From: Bacteroidota bacterium
Lineage (GTDB): Bacteria; Bacteroidota; Ignavibacteria; OLB7
Assembly: GCA_018266795.1 (NCBI GenBank)
Contig: JAFDZV010000004.1
Coordinates: forward strand, 17,364 to 67,320
Length of the DNA stretch: 49,957 bases
Reading direction: 5' to 3'
Position 1 is the first letter of the stretch. Every line of letters starts with the position of its first letter. Below the pieces are notes generated by a model. That model saw only the letters and a program-made list of their open reading frames with translations, was not told where the DNA came from and searched no databases. The position numbers were made by a program, and so were the translations under genes. Positions 15,844 to 24,967 of the stretch are shown here, one piece after another.

Positions 15844-16287
15844 CTATTCCAGGCGCGGCCTGTCGGGTGCTGTTCCCGCCTTCTGCGTCTCCTGTTCGTC
15901 CTCGGGAATGTAGCCGGTGGAAACCACGATCACTTCCACGGGATCGTTCGTCGCCATGGGCATCGGGCGTCCGCCTGCCGGCCGGCCGGAACCGGGCTGG
16001 GGCATGGGTGCGTTCACCATCGAAAACGGATGGGGCCCGGCGATTCCGTCGATATGGATTACCGGAGTGCCGGCCGGTGATGCGCGGCTGCAGGCCAAGG
16101 TGCTGGCGGGAGGTTTCTCCCTGCGATGCCGGGGGGCGGCGGCATGACGTCTCGTATCATGATGCATCCTATCATATCGTGATACGATATATCGTGCCCC
16201 GTGCTCTCTTCCTGCGGATGCATGAGCGGCGGCCAATGCGAGGATCGGCAGTGCCAGCGCGATCGATCGCGAGTAGAGCTTCATCAT
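15844..16287 (-). CDS. Small exported protein with TonB-plug-like motifs
   Basis: The 147-residue product has a signal peptide (about 1-25) and a His/Arg-rich segment, then TPVIHIDGIAG (resembling the VDG motif of receptor plugs) and EVIVVSTGY (resembling the EVVVTGY start of plugs in SusC-like receptors). No complete domain can be claimed. It precedes two genes with clearer receptor modules on the same strand and may form one unit with them, although 201 bases separate it from the next. The start ATG follows a GAGG ribosome site; the adjacent second ATG is equally possible. The early coding part holds an AT-rich inverted repeat (16174-16190). Function unknown. Confidence 0.6.
   Translation of the reverse strand: MMKLYSRSIALALPILALAAAHASAGREHGARYIVSRYDRMHHDTRRHAAAPRHRREKPPASTLACSRASPAGTPVIHIDGIAGPHPFSMVNAPMPQPGSGRPAGGRPMPMATNDPVEVIVVSTGYIPEDEQETQKAGTAPDRPRLE
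16174..16190. repeat. Inverted repeat in an AT-rich patch
   Basis: ATATCGT (16174-16180) and ACGATAT (16184-16190) are exact inverted copies with a 3-base gap. They lie inside the start of the small plug-motif gene, in a patch rich in TCGTAT/ATCATA strings that stands out from its GC-rich surroundings. Confidence 0.6.
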
Positions 16288-16614
16288 GGTTACCTCGATT
16301 GTTCGGTCAGGGCATGAAAAGGCCCTGCGGGTACGGCCCGCGTACTGAGAGGGGGTTGGATACAGTGTTATCGCCGGGTGGGAGCGTTCGCAGGATCTGA
16401 CTGGTGACGATGCGATTGCGATTGCTGTGATCGCCGCTCCTGTCGTTCGTCACCACAACCTACACGCAGGATCGAAGAAAAGTTACTTGCGAAGGAGTGC
16501 GCCTGCCGCGGTGCGCAACGCGCGCGGTTCCGCGGGATAATCGGGTGGGATTCAAGGACCATGCGTGACGATTCGTACGGCCCGCGGTGCGCCGGCGATC
16601 GTTCGCGCGAAACA
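16288..16614. other. Upstream region of the receptor-module cluster
   Basis: This 327-base gap lies between the epimerase gene stop and the start of the four-gene cluster, both on the minus strand. It should hold the cluster promoter. TA-rich strings are present around 16450-16490, but none matches the window's promoter pattern well. No gene seen. Confidence 0.4.
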
Positions 16615-17610
16615 TCACCACTCGGGTGCAGGCATGCCCAGATCCCGCATGTCCGCGAGGAGCGTCTCGCGAAGCCCCGCCTCCAGCGAACGTGGCTGAT
16701 AGCCCAGTTCGCTTCGCGCCTTGGCATTGCTTCCCAGGTAGGTAACACCTGCAACGGTTCGAAGGCTTTCGGCGCGGTAGGATGGCGGAAGTGGCAGCAC
16801 GATGCCGAGCACCTTCATGATCGCCGCCATGATCTTCATCGTAATCGGTCCCGGATGCATTCGCGGTGCCTTGATGCCGGTGATCTTCTCCGCGATCTTG
16901 AACGCCTCGATGAACGATCGCGGCTCCCCGGCAATGATGTAGCTCTCCCCTACGCGGCCGCGCTCCATGGCGAGCACGTGTGCGTGCGCGACATCCTCCA
17001 CGTGAGCCCAGCAGAATGCAGTTCTGCGGGGAGTCATCGGCAGTTTCCCGCGCAGATACTGCCGGAACGTCTCGCGCACGCTGCTGGTGTCGCCGGGTCC
17101 GTACACCAGTCCCGGCATCACGATCACCAGGGGAAGCCCGTCGCGCATCAAGGGGAGCGCAACGTTGTAGTGCGCGTGCCACTTCGTGCGATCGTATTCG
17201 CTGATGTGCCTGCCGCCGTAGTAGTAACTCTCATCGGCAACGCGGCCGTGCGTGTCCGAGAAGACTGCAAGAGTGGACGTATAGACGCCTCGCGGAACAC
17301 CCAGTTCCCACATCAGCGTCAGGACGTTGCGCGTTCCTTCCACGTTGATGCGCTCGGCCCGGCCGGTGTCGCGCGAGCCGATCCTGTACCATCCGGCTAC
17401 ATGGAACACTCCGTCCGAGCCGCGCATTGCCTCGCGCATGCTCTCCTTCTCGGTGATATCACCCGCGTGCAGTTCCACACCGAGATCCTGCAGAGCGGTT
17501 GCCTGCGAGGGGGAACGAACGAGCGCAGCCACATGATGTCCCTGCTGGCACAGCTGCCGTGCGATGGCGCCGCCGATGAAGCCGGTGGCGCCGGTTATGA
17601 AGTACCGCAT
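16615..17610 (-). CDS. NAD(P)-dependent epimerase/dehydratase (extended SDR)
   Basis: The 331-residue product is an extended short-chain dehydrogenase of the dihydroflavonol-reductase-like group. The nucleotide-binding motif GATGFIG is at 7-13, the catalytic Ser in TSTLAVFSD is about 112, and the YDRTK motif gives Tyr139 and Lys143. The region GLVYGPGD after it is typical of the family. Substrates of such enzymes range from nucleotide sugars to steroid or polyprenyl derivatives; the sequence does not settle which. It stands alone on the minus strand, with a divergent K+ channel gene upstream. The start ATG gives the usual N-terminus right at the Rossmann strand. Confidence 0.9.
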   Translation of the reverse strand: MRYFITGATGFIGGAIARQLCQQGHHVAALVRSPSQATALQDLGVELHAGDITEKESMREAMRGSDGVFHVAGWYRIGSRDTGRAERINVEGTRNVLTLMWELGVPRGVYTSTLAVFSDTHGRVADESYYYGGRHISEYDRTKWHAHYNVALPLMRDGLPLVIVMPGLVYGPGDTSSVRETFRQYLRGKLPMTPRRTAFCWAHVEDVAHAHVLAMERGRVGESYIIAGEPRSFIEAFKIAEKITGIKAPRMHPGPITMKIMAAIMKVLGIVLPLPPSYRAESLRTVAGVTYLGSNAKARSELGYQPRSLEAGLRETLLADMRDLGMPAPEW

Positions 17611-17826
17611 GCTACTCTTCTCCTACGAATGGAGATACCGTCGAGTCCGCAATCATTGAGGCGGCAACGATTGCGGCACATGCTGAGTTGACGTACCACG
17701 TTTCAGGTGATTGGTAACATGCATCGAACCGAAGGTGGCTCCGCGTGTCGGCTGCATGGTCTCCGAGCATGCACAACTTCTACTCCCCTGCGTAACTTCG
17801 GGAAACAACAACACGATGCGAAGATC

Positions 17827-18873
17827 ATGAGACCGATTCTCTCCACGGTTGAACAGTTCATGAAGCAGTCGCTGGCCGATCCCGGGCGTAAGTTCCGGTT
17901 TGCCCTGTGCCTGCTCGTCCTGCTGGTGACCGTTGGTTCCGTCGGCTTCATGGCGATCGAGAAGACGAGCGTGGTGGACGCGTTCTACATGGCCGTGACC
18001 ACCATCACCACGGTGGGGTTCGGCGAAGTGCATCCGTTCTCGCCGGAAGGTCGGGTCTTCGTGATCGGCTATATCGTGCTCGGCGTGGGAGCGGCGGCAT
18101 GGGCGTTCGCAACTGGTGCGGAGATGTTGCTCGGCGACAAGCTGTGGGCCTCCGTGCGGCAACGACGAATGAAACAGACGTTGATGAAACTCGAAGATCA
18201 CTACATCATCTGCGGATTCGGTCGCCTTGGCCGGCCGATTATCACAGACATGCGTTCGCGCGGAGAGCAGTTCGTCGTGGTGGAGAACAATGGAGCCAAG
18301 GAGGAACGGCTGCTGGACGCCGTTGTGCCGTTCGTGATCGGCGACGCCACGCAGGAGGAAGTGCTGCTGCGTGCGGGGCTGTTGCGGGCGCGCGGAATCG
18401 TGATCACGCTCGACAACGATGCGGAGAACGTGCTTGCCGTGCTGACGGCACGAGAGTTGAATCCGAAGATTCTGATTGTCGCCCGTGCGAACAGCGAGAG
18501 CGCCGAGAGCAAGCTGCGCCGGGCCGGGGCCGATCGCGTGATCAGTCTGGACACCATTGCCGGGCGGCGGCTGGCGCTGGCGACGCTGCAGCCGAAGGTG
18601 CACGACTTCCTCGAGCGGGTCTTCAGCCTGGAGCAGTTGGAAGCCAACATCGATGAGCTTCGGGTTGCCGCCGGATCGCCCCTCGTAGGGCAGCTGATCG
18701 GGGAGTGCGATCTGCGCTCGCGCTGGAACGTGACGGTGCTGGCGGTGCAGAATCCGAACGGCGAGTTCATCGTGAGCCCCGACGCGGCGCGCGCGATCGA
18801 GCCGGGAGAAACGCTGATCGTGATGGGGTCGCGCCTTGCAACGCGCGATGCGATCGCGGCACTCACCCGCTGA
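17827..18873 (+). CDS. Two-TM potassium channel with RCK (TrkA-N/TrkA-C) domains
   Basis: The 348-residue product is an MthK-like ion channel subunit. Two membrane segments (about 24-45 and 76-97) flank a pore loop with the K+ selectivity filter TVGFG (62-66). A cytoplasmic RCK domain follows, with the Rossmann motif GFGRLG (130-135), and then a TrkA-C domain (about 275-348; RVAAGSPLVGQLIG). Such channels form tetramers gated by nucleotides or Ca2+ bound to the RCK ring and adjust membrane potential or turgor. ATG 17827 starts the normal short cytoplasmic N-terminus; an earlier in-frame start is possible but would add an unrelated Cys/Thr-rich extension. No ribosome binding site is evident. 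Confidence 0.93.
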   Translation: MRPILSTVEQFMKQSLADPGRKFRFALCLLVLLVTVGSVGFMAIEKTSVVDAFYMAVTTITTVGFGEVHPFSPEGRVFVIGYIVLGVGAAAWAFATGAEMLLGDKLWASVRQRRMKQTLMKLEDHYIICGFGRLGRPIITDMRSRGEQFVVVENNGAKEERLLDAVVPFVIGDATQEEVLLRAGLLRARGIVITLDNDAENVLAVLTARELNPKILIVARANSESAESKLRRAGADRVISLDTIAGRRLALATLQPKVHDFLERVFSLEQLEANIDELRVAAGSPLVGQLIGECDLRSRWNVTVLAVQNPNGEFIVSPDAARAIEPGETLIVMGSRLATRDAIAALTR

Positions 18874-18876
18874 AGG

Positions 18877-18896
18877 GCGCGGCGTGATGGCCGCGC
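18877..18896 (+). terminator. Short GC hairpin after the K+ channel gene
   Basis: GCGCGGC (18877-18883) pairs with GCCGCGC (18890-18896), starting four bases after the stop codon. There is no T-run, so this is a weak terminator call. Confidence 0.4.
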
Positions 18897-19183
18897 GGTG
18901 CGCGCCGGCGCGGCATGATGGATGGTCCGCAGTGGCATATCGCCGGGGTGCTTCGGGAACGCGAAGGCTGCGGGCGCCACTAACGGGCAGCATGTACGGG
19001 CCTGCCGCGGATTGCCGCGAAGGAAGCCGGCACATCTGGGTGGAGGCCGCCCCCGGGTATGGCTGCGGCCGGCAGTAGTTCCCCTCGTTCTCTCCTCATT
19101 CAGATTGGAGGAACAGGTATTGGAGTGGAGGAACAGCTACTGTGTCGTACAACAGTCTTCAAGCCGATCAACAGGAAGAAACC
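18897..19183 (+). other. Upstream region of the CocE-like hydrolase gene
   Basis: No gene is seen. The 10-mer GGAGGAACAG occurs twice, at 19107-19116 and 19127-19136, 20 bases apart, just upstream of the coding region; the true ribosome site is AGGAAG at 19173-19178. Confidence 0.45.
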
Positions 19184-21124
19184 ATGGTCCGTTTCGTCAC
19201 ATTGCTCGTTCTGGCCGTCTTGGTTGCCACGGCGGATGCCGCCGCACAGAGCGCTACCCGCTACATCCCCATCTCCATTCCCACTCGCGATGGGAAGACG
19301 CTTGCCGCCGATCTCTACAGCACGGATACATCGGTGGCGCGTCCAACGATTCTGGTGCAGACGCCATACAACAAAAACTACTACCGGCTTGCGATCAACA
19401 TCCCGCCGCAGGCGGGCGGGTCAGCCTTCCCGTGGGACAGCGCGCACTACAACTATGTTGTCCTGGACTGGCGCGGATTCTATGGCTCAACCAGCGCCGA
19501 CGTTGCCGGCTACGATCGCGGGCTGGACGGCTACGACGCCGTTGAATGGATTGCCTCGCAGAGCTGGTGCAATCAGAAGGTGGGGACATGGGGAGCGTCC
19601 GCGCTCGGTGCCATCCAGTTCATGACCGCGAAGCATCATCCGCCGCATCTGGTCTGCAGCGTTCCGCTGGTGAAGGATTTCAAGACGAAGTACACCGATG
19701 ATTTCTGCGGCGGCGTGTTCCGCAAGGAGCATATCGAAACGCTGCAGACGCTTGGCCTTACCTCGGTGGCTCTGGTGCTCGCGCATCCAACGGACGACAT
19801 CACCTGGCAGGTGGCGGAGCGCACCACCGATTATCCGGACTCCATAGCCGTGCCGATGCTTCTCATCAGCGGCTGGTTCGACCATTTCCCCGACGATGTG
19901 ATCCGCGCATACTACGATCTCCGCGCACGGAGCGCGGAGCCGGTGCGCACCAGGCACAGGCTGATCATGGGACCATGGATGCACGAGGGGGTGGGGAAGG
20001 CCCAGCAGGGCGTCCTCACGTTCGCGAATGCCGCAGGTATCTCGGATACGGCCGCGCTTCATTTCTTCGACTACTTCATGCGCGGCATCGCGAACGGCTA
20101 CGAGAACGAACCGGACATCCGCTACTACCAGATGGGGACCAACGAGTGGCGTGCAACCCAGGATTGGTATGCGCTTGCCCAGCAATCGGATACGATGCGT
20201 CTGTATCTCATCACCGACGGGGTTCTCCGCACCGCGCTTCCTCCCGGATTGTTCCCGCCGGACACCGTTCGCTACGATCCGCGCAACCCTTCGCCAACCT
20301 ACGGCGGTTCGCGTCTGGTGGTGCCGGGAACCTATGCGCCCGCCGGACCGCAGGATGTCACCGATACGGTGGAGGGGCGCAGCGACGTTCTGATCTACAC
20401 AACGGCGCCTGCGATTGAGCCGATCGAGATTCAGGGGGGCGTCACGATCTCGCTGAGCGCCGGCTCCGACCGGACCGACACGGATTACGGCGTCCGGCTC
20501 TGCGATGTTGATGCGAACGGCCGCTCAATTCTTCTCACGCAGGGAATCCAGCGTCTTCGTTTCCGCAACGGCGTTGCTCCGAAGGATACGGCCGCGGGGA
20601 CGCCGGGAACGGTGTACACTGTGAACGTGGTTCTGCAGAACATCGCGCACACGATCATGCCGGGGCACCGCCTTCGCATCGATATCACGGGATCCAACTT
20701 CCCGGCGTACGATCTCAATCCCAACACCGGCGGCCCGCTCTACAAGTCGGGCGATACGCTGGTGGCGACCAACGTGGTTCATTGCGATGGACAGGGGATT
20801 TCCAGCATGAGCTTTCCGGTGGCACGCAAAACCACTGCGGTGCCGGTTGTTGCATCGGACGGGACGGAGCTTGGCGAGGCGACGCCGAATCCCTTCAACG
20901 GCAGCACCTCCATTGGTTTTACGCTCGCGCACGCCGCCCACGTTCGGGTTGCCGTGTACGACATGTTGGGCAATCAGGTGGCGGAGCTGCTGAACGAGGC
21001 GCGTGATGCAGGTCCGGCACAGGTGCTCTGGCAGCCCTCCGGGGCGGTTCCGGCAGGCGCCTACATCTGCCGTCTGTACGTTGGCGATCGCGTGATGCAG
21101 GCGGGCGTGGTGCTGGCGCGATAA
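19184..21124 (+). CDS. Secreted CocE/NonD (S15-like) hydrolase with sorting domain
   Basis: The 646-residue product has a signal peptide (about 1-22), an alpha/beta-hydrolase domain and a jelly-roll domain typical of CocE/X-Pro dipeptidyl peptidase enzymes. The predicted catalytic triad is Ser139 in GASALG, Asp233 in SGWFDHF and His267 in GPWMHEG. Family members cleave acyl esters or proline peptides; the substrate is not evident. The last 80 or so residues (from TPNPFNGSTS) form a type IX secretion sorting domain ending in AGVVLAR, so the enzyme is probably exported to the surface or medium. The ATG at 19184 has a good ribosome binding site, while an earlier GTG would place extra residues before the signal peptide. 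Confidence 0.92.
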   Translation: MVRFVTLLVLAVLVATADAAAQSATRYIPISIPTRDGKTLAADLYSTDTSVARPTILVQTPYNKNYYRLAINIPPQAGGSAFPWDSAHYNYVVLDWRGFYGSTSADVAGYDRGLDGYDAVEWIASQSWCNQKVGTWGASALGAIQFMTAKHHPPHLVCSVPLVKDFKTKYTDDFCGGVFRKEHIETLQTLGLTSVALVLAHPTDDITWQVAERTTDYPDSIAVPMLLISGWFDHFPDDVIRAYYDLRARSAEPVRTRHRLIMGPWMHEGVGKAQQGVLTFANAAGISDTAALHFFDYFMRGIANGYENEPDIRYYQMGTNEWRATQDWYALAQQSDTMRLYLITDGVLRTALPPGLFPPDTVRYDPRNPSPTYGGSRLVVPGTYAPAGPQDVTDTVEGRSDVLIYTTAPAIEPIEIQGGVTISLSAGSDRTDTDYGVRLCDVDANGRSILLTQGIQRLRFRNGVAPKDTAAGTPGTVYTVNVVLQNIAHTIMPGHRLRIDITGSNFPAYDLNPNTGGPLYKSGDTLVATNVVHCDGQGISSMSFPVARKTTAVPVVASDGTELGEATPNPFNGSTSIGFTLAHAAHVRVAVYDMLGNQVAELLNEARDAGPAQVLWQPSGAVPAGAYICRLYVGDRVMQAGVVLAR

Positions 21125-21519
21125 TGTCGCCGGCCGGATACGATTCCTTCCGCATGCGTTACCATCCGGTTGCGAATCGCATCTATCCTCCAGTGTAATT
21201 CCCCCCGCACCGTTCGAAGCACGACATCGTTGATTGGAACGGCCTGCAGGCCGTGCGTCTTCCGGGAACCCCGGTGCACCGGTAGTCTCTAACCGGCAGA
21301 CCCATCGAGATTCCCGGCATCCGGCTCCGCAAGGCCCGCAGGCTCTGCAGCATAATCCGGATGCATCTGCCGGAACGGTTAAACGCAGGTGTGGGTACGC
21401 GTGGTCCTATGCGCCTGTTCATCTGTGGTCCTACTCGCGCCAGCGCCTCACTCCCGTGGCGTCCACAATCGAGAGCAAGCAGAGATTCATCCGATAGAAG
21501 CATATCAGGAGATCGCACC
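21125..21519 (+). other. Leader region of the DUF1800 gene
   Basis: No gene is supported in these 395 bases. A 14-base perfect palindrome CGGCCTGCAGGCCG (21240-21253) and an AGGAG ribosome site (21507-21511) are visible. I could not place a promoter with confidence. Confidence 0.45.
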
Positions 21520-23160
21520 ATGGATCGAAGGAACTTCCTGACAATCGGTACGCCGCGAGTTCAGAGCAACCGGGCTGCCAACTACGTGGGTGGGGCGGGC
21601 ACCCAGGCGCTTCCCGTTTTTGCCAGCCGTACAACCGCCGGGCTCGAGCCATATGCCGGGCAGTGGGGCTATACGCAGGCGGCGCATCTGCTCCGCCGGT
21701 GCATGGTTGGCCCGACGGAGGCGGAGATCCTCAAGGCCGTTTCCGACGGCATGTCCACAACGGTGGACAATCTGCTCAAGCCGTTCACGCCGGATCTCAC
21801 GGCGATCAGCGACTGGGCGGGTACGGACGCGGTGATCAAGCCGGATGCAGTCCCCACCGATCCGGACTACCAGACGAAGTACACCGCATGGCAGACCGAG
21901 CTGTTCCGGCGCCGCGCGAAGCTGGTGGCATGGTGGCAGCAGACGATCGCCACATCCAAGGTCTCCATCCAGGAGCGCATGACGCTCTTCTGGCACAACC
22001 ACTTCACGAGTGAGATGCAGACCGTGAACTTCGCCGAGTTCATGTACACGCAGAATCAGCTCCTGCGCACGAACATGCTCGGCAACCTGAAGCAGTTCAC
22101 GAAGGATGTGAGCAAGGATATGGCGATGCTGATCTATCTGGATGGCGTCAAGAACTTCAAGCGCGGAAGCCGTGTGAACATCAACGAGAACTATGCTCGC
22201 GAGCTTCAGGAGCTGTTCACAATGGGCGTTACGGACTGGGACGGCAATCCGAACTATACGCAGACCGATGTCTCCGAAGCTGCGCGCGCACTGAGCGGCT
22301 GGACGTTCACCACCAGCACCCAGGGAACCAACTACGCCGGTCTGAGCAGCCAGTTCGTTGCATCCAGTTGGGACAGCGGTTCCAAGACGTTCCTGGGGCA
22401 GACGGGGAACTGGAAGATGGATGATGTCGTGGATATCATCTTTGCGCAGCGCGGCGATCAGGTTGCGAAGTTCGTCTGCGGCAAGCTGTACCGGGCCTTC
22501 GTGTACGACACGATGGACAGGGACGTGGTGACGGCGATGGCCGCCACGCTGAAGGGAGGGAACTGGGAGTTGAAGCCGGTGTTGGATCAGTTGCTCCGGA
22601 GCGCGCACTTCTACGACGACACGAACATCGGCGCGATGGAGAAGAGCCCCGTGGATTACATGATCGGGATGATCCGCTCGCTGAATCTGGGCTCGGTGCC
22701 GGACTTCGCGACGCAGGCGCAGGGACGTGTCTCGCAGGATCTGGGGAATCGGCTTACCAATCTGGGGATGACGCTTCTCGATCCGCCCAACGTGAAGGGA
22801 TGGCCGGGAGGCAGAACCTGGATCAGCACCTCCACTCTCCCGCAGCGGCAGAAGTTCGGCATCGACGTTGCGAACGGAGCGCTGAAGCTGCAGCGCGCGG
22901 TGATCTACACGCTTGACACGGTTGCCTTCGCGAAAACCTTTCCCGATCCTGGTGACATCCACAAGCTGAGCGCCGACATGGCGAACTTCCTGCTGAACAC
23001 TCCCCCGTCGGACATGGAGGCAACCACGCTCTACAACACGCTGCTGGATGGCGGCGTGGACTACGAGTGGGACATCAACGATCCCAATCAGAATCCTGGA
23101 GCCCGCATCATAAAGTATCTGGTGGTGCTGTTCCAGCTCGCGAAGTACCAATTGTACTGA
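21520..23160 (+). CDS. DUF1800 family protein
   Basis: The 546-residue product belongs to the DUF1800 family, exported proteins of unknown activity nearly always encoded next to a DUF1501 gene, as here (81 bases downstream). Recognisable blocks are AAHLLRRCMVGPT near the start of the domain, the MTLFWHNHFTSE block, NENYARELQELFTMGV, ARALSGWTF, and the C-terminal LLDPPNVKGWPGGRTWI. The N-terminus MDRRNFLTIG resembles a twin-arginine start but the following stretch is not clearly hydrophobic. The ATG at 21520 is supported by AGGAG eight bases upstream; the frame is open further upstream without merit. It probably works together with the DUF1501 protein. Confidence 0.92.
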   Translation: MDRRNFLTIGTPRVQSNRAANYVGGAGTQALPVFASRTTAGLEPYAGQWGYTQAAHLLRRCMVGPTEAEILKAVSDGMSTTVDNLLKPFTPDLTAISDWAGTDAVIKPDAVPTDPDYQTKYTAWQTELFRRRAKLVAWWQQTIATSKVSIQERMTLFWHNHFTSEMQTVNFAEFMYTQNQLLRTNMLGNLKQFTKDVSKDMAMLIYLDGVKNFKRGSRVNINENYARELQELFTMGVTDWDGNPNYTQTDVSEAARALSGWTFTTSTQGTNYAGLSSQFVASSWDSGSKTFLGQTGNWKMDDVVDIIFAQRGDQVAKFVCGKLYRAFVYDTMDRDVVTAMAATLKGGNWELKPVLDQLLRSAHFYDDTNIGAMEKSPVDYMIGMIRSLNLGSVPDFATQAQGRVSQDLGNRLTNLGMTLLDPPNVKGWPGGRTWISTSTLPQRQKFGIDVANGALKLQRAVIYTLDTVAFAKTFPDPGDIHKLSADMANFLLNTPPSDMEATTLYNTLLDGGVDYEWDINDPNQNPGARIIKYLVVLFQLAKYQLY

Positions 23161-23173
23161 TCCCGGAAACCGT

Positions 23174-23199
23174 GCGCGCGGCCTGCGGCCGTTGCGCGC
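23174..23199 (+). terminator. Hairpin between the DUF1800 and DUF1501 genes
   Basis: GCGCGCGGCC and GGCC-GTT-GCGCGC form ten pairs with a 3-base bulge and a TGC loop. It follows the DUF1800 stop by 13 bases. No T-run; it may attenuate or protect the 3' end rather than stop transcription, as the next gene probably shares the message. Confidence 0.35.
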
Positions 23200-23241
23200 G
23201 CTCAATTCCCGATAACGCCAACAATCAAGCGAGATTCAACG

Positions 23242-24798
23242 ATGAAGCGCAGAACATTCATACAGCGGCTGGCCAGCACCGGGATCGTCCTGCCGATCGC
23301 CATGGGATTGCCCAAGATGCGCGCGTTCGCCAAGTCGCCGGCGGGCTCGCCATTCATGCGGCTGGCCTCCTCGACCAACGATCACGTGATGGTGCTCATC
23401 CGTCTTGCCGGTGGCAACGACGGCCTGAACACCGTGGTTCCCTATACCGACAGCACCTACTATACCGCTCGCAAGCAGGGGCAGGCGGATGACTGTTCCA
23501 TTGCCGCCGACACGGTGCTGAAGCTTCCGGATCATCAGAGCCTTGGCCTGCATCCAAGCCTCGCAGGTCTGCACGAACTGTACGGCGAGCAGAAGGTTGC
23601 CGTCATCCAGAACGTCGGCTACCCGAACCAGAACCTTTCGCACTTCCGTTCCACCGATATCTGGCTCTCCGGCTCGGACTACAACGTCTACGACAATGCC
23701 GGCTGGTACGCCAAGTATCTGGAGGAGAAGTATCCGGACTATCCGTCCGTGCTTCCAAGCGATCCCTTCGCAATCGAGTTCGGCACATTTCTCAGCACCA
23801 CGCTGATCGGCGAGAACAACAACATGGGGATCGCGCTTGCGGATCTCTCCTACATTCCGGGCCAGCCGGGTGTCGATCCGGTGCGCACAACGCATGCCGG
23901 AGATGAGGAAGCGTACGTTCGCTCCATCGACCAGCAGTCCAACATCTTCTCGAACTCCATCATCGCGGCATATGCCAAGGTGCTGGCGAACAAGGTTACC
24001 TACCCAACAACGGGCAATCTGCTCGCCACTGTACTATCCGGTGTAGCTCGCCTTATCGCGGGCGGGTTGGGAACCCAGTTCTACATCGTCAACGCGGGTG
24101 GGTACGATACGCATTCGGATCAGCTCACGCGCCAGAAGACACTGCACCAGCAGCTTGCCGATGCCGTGAAGGCGTTCCAGCGCGACATGGAGGCGTTCGG
24201 TCTGGACCAGCGTGTGAGCATGATGACGATTTCGGAGTTCGGCCGCCGTGTTGCCTCCAACGGCACCGGCACCGATCACGGCTCGGCCGCTCCGCAGTTC
24301 GTGATCGGCAGCTCCGTGAACGGCGGAGTATTCGGCACCGATCCCAATCTCACCGATCTGGAATCGCCGGGGAATATCAAGATGCAGTACGACTTCCGGC
24401 AGATCTATGCGTCGGTGCTGGGGCAGTGGTACGGGGCAACGGATGACTTCATAGCGCCGAAGGCGCTCCCCCGTCAGTTCGATCAGCTTCCGATCTTCAA
24501 GACCTCCGGACAGTCCGGAGTACAGACGCCGCAGTTTGCCGGCGCGCTCCAGCTTGGGCAGAACTTCCCGAACCCGGCCAACGGCTCGACCGTGATCCCA
24601 CTCCAGGGCGTCTTCGATGCAGCCGGCGGACGCCTGGCGATATACGATGTCAACGGCGGCGTGGTCTTCTCGCAGACGATCGCGCCGGGACAATCGGAGT
24701 TGGAACTCTCCACCAGGGGAATGGCCTCCGGCACCTACGTCTACGAACTCACGTCCGCCGGCGTCCGGCGCTCGCGGACGATGATTGTGAGCCATTGA
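23242..24798 (+). CDS. DUF1501 family protein with sorting domain
   Basis: The 518-residue product starts with MKRRTFIQRL followed by a hydrophobic stretch, a plausible twin-arginine signal. The DUF1501 domain (about 45-410; sulfatase/phosphatase-like fold) shows HVMVLIRLAGGNDGLNTVVP, the SHFRSTDIW block, GGYDTHSDQ and EFGRRVASNGTGTDHG, the conserved positions that in relatives line a possible metal centre. Residues from about 437 (LGQNFPNPANGST) make a type IX secretion sorting domain. It pairs with the DUF1800 gene just upstream, a conserved arrangement. Enzymatic activity is unproven in the family. Combination of a Tat-like signal with a sorting domain would mean export in folded form, then crossing the outer membrane. 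Confidence 0.92.
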   Translation: MKRRTFIQRLASTGIVLPIAMGLPKMRAFAKSPAGSPFMRLASSTNDHVMVLIRLAGGNDGLNTVVPYTDSTYYTARKQGQADDCSIAADTVLKLPDHQSLGLHPSLAGLHELYGEQKVAVIQNVGYPNQNLSHFRSTDIWLSGSDYNVYDNAGWYAKYLEEKYPDYPSVLPSDPFAIEFGTFLSTTLIGENNNMGIALADLSYIPGQPGVDPVRTTHAGDEEAYVRSIDQQSNIFSNSIIAAYAKVLANKVTYPTTGNLLATVLSGVARLIAGGLGTQFYIVNAGGYDTHSDQLTRQKTLHQQLADAVKAFQRDMEAFGLDQRVSMMTISEFGRRVASNGTGTDHGSAAPQFVIGSSVNGGVFGTDPNLTDLESPGNIKMQYDFRQIYASVLGQWYGATDDFIAPKALPRQFDQLPIFKTSGQSGVQTPQFAGALQLGQNFPNPANGSTVIPLQGVFDAAGGRLAIYDVNGGVVFSQTIAPGQSELELSTRGMASGTYVYELTSAGVRRSRTMIVSH

Positions 24799-24828
24799 CG
24801 GCACTCGGCTCCGAAGCGCTTACCAGCC

Positions 24829-24867
24829 CACAGCCCGTTGCACGCACCGCGCATGCAACGGGCTGTG
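24829..24867 (+). terminator. Terminator after the DUF1501 gene
   Basis: A perfect 14-bp stem, CACAGCCCGTTGCA (24829-24842) with 24854-24867, around an 11-base loop, 30 bases after the stop codon. No T-run. Confidence 0.7.
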
Positions 24868-24967
24868 CGGCACATGGGCGTTCGGGTGTTGCGCGCGGTG
24901 GTGAATGTGTCACTGGTATACGGCCGGGAGAAGAGAACGATCGCAATGGCTCGCCTGCGCTTTTTAG

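Noticed and set aside
21240-21253. Palindrome CGGCCTGCAGGCCG, with similar CCTGCAGG strings near 48457 and 48620
   Set aside because: Considered as a dispersed element or modification site, but the flanks differ and such short GC palindromes are expected by chance here.
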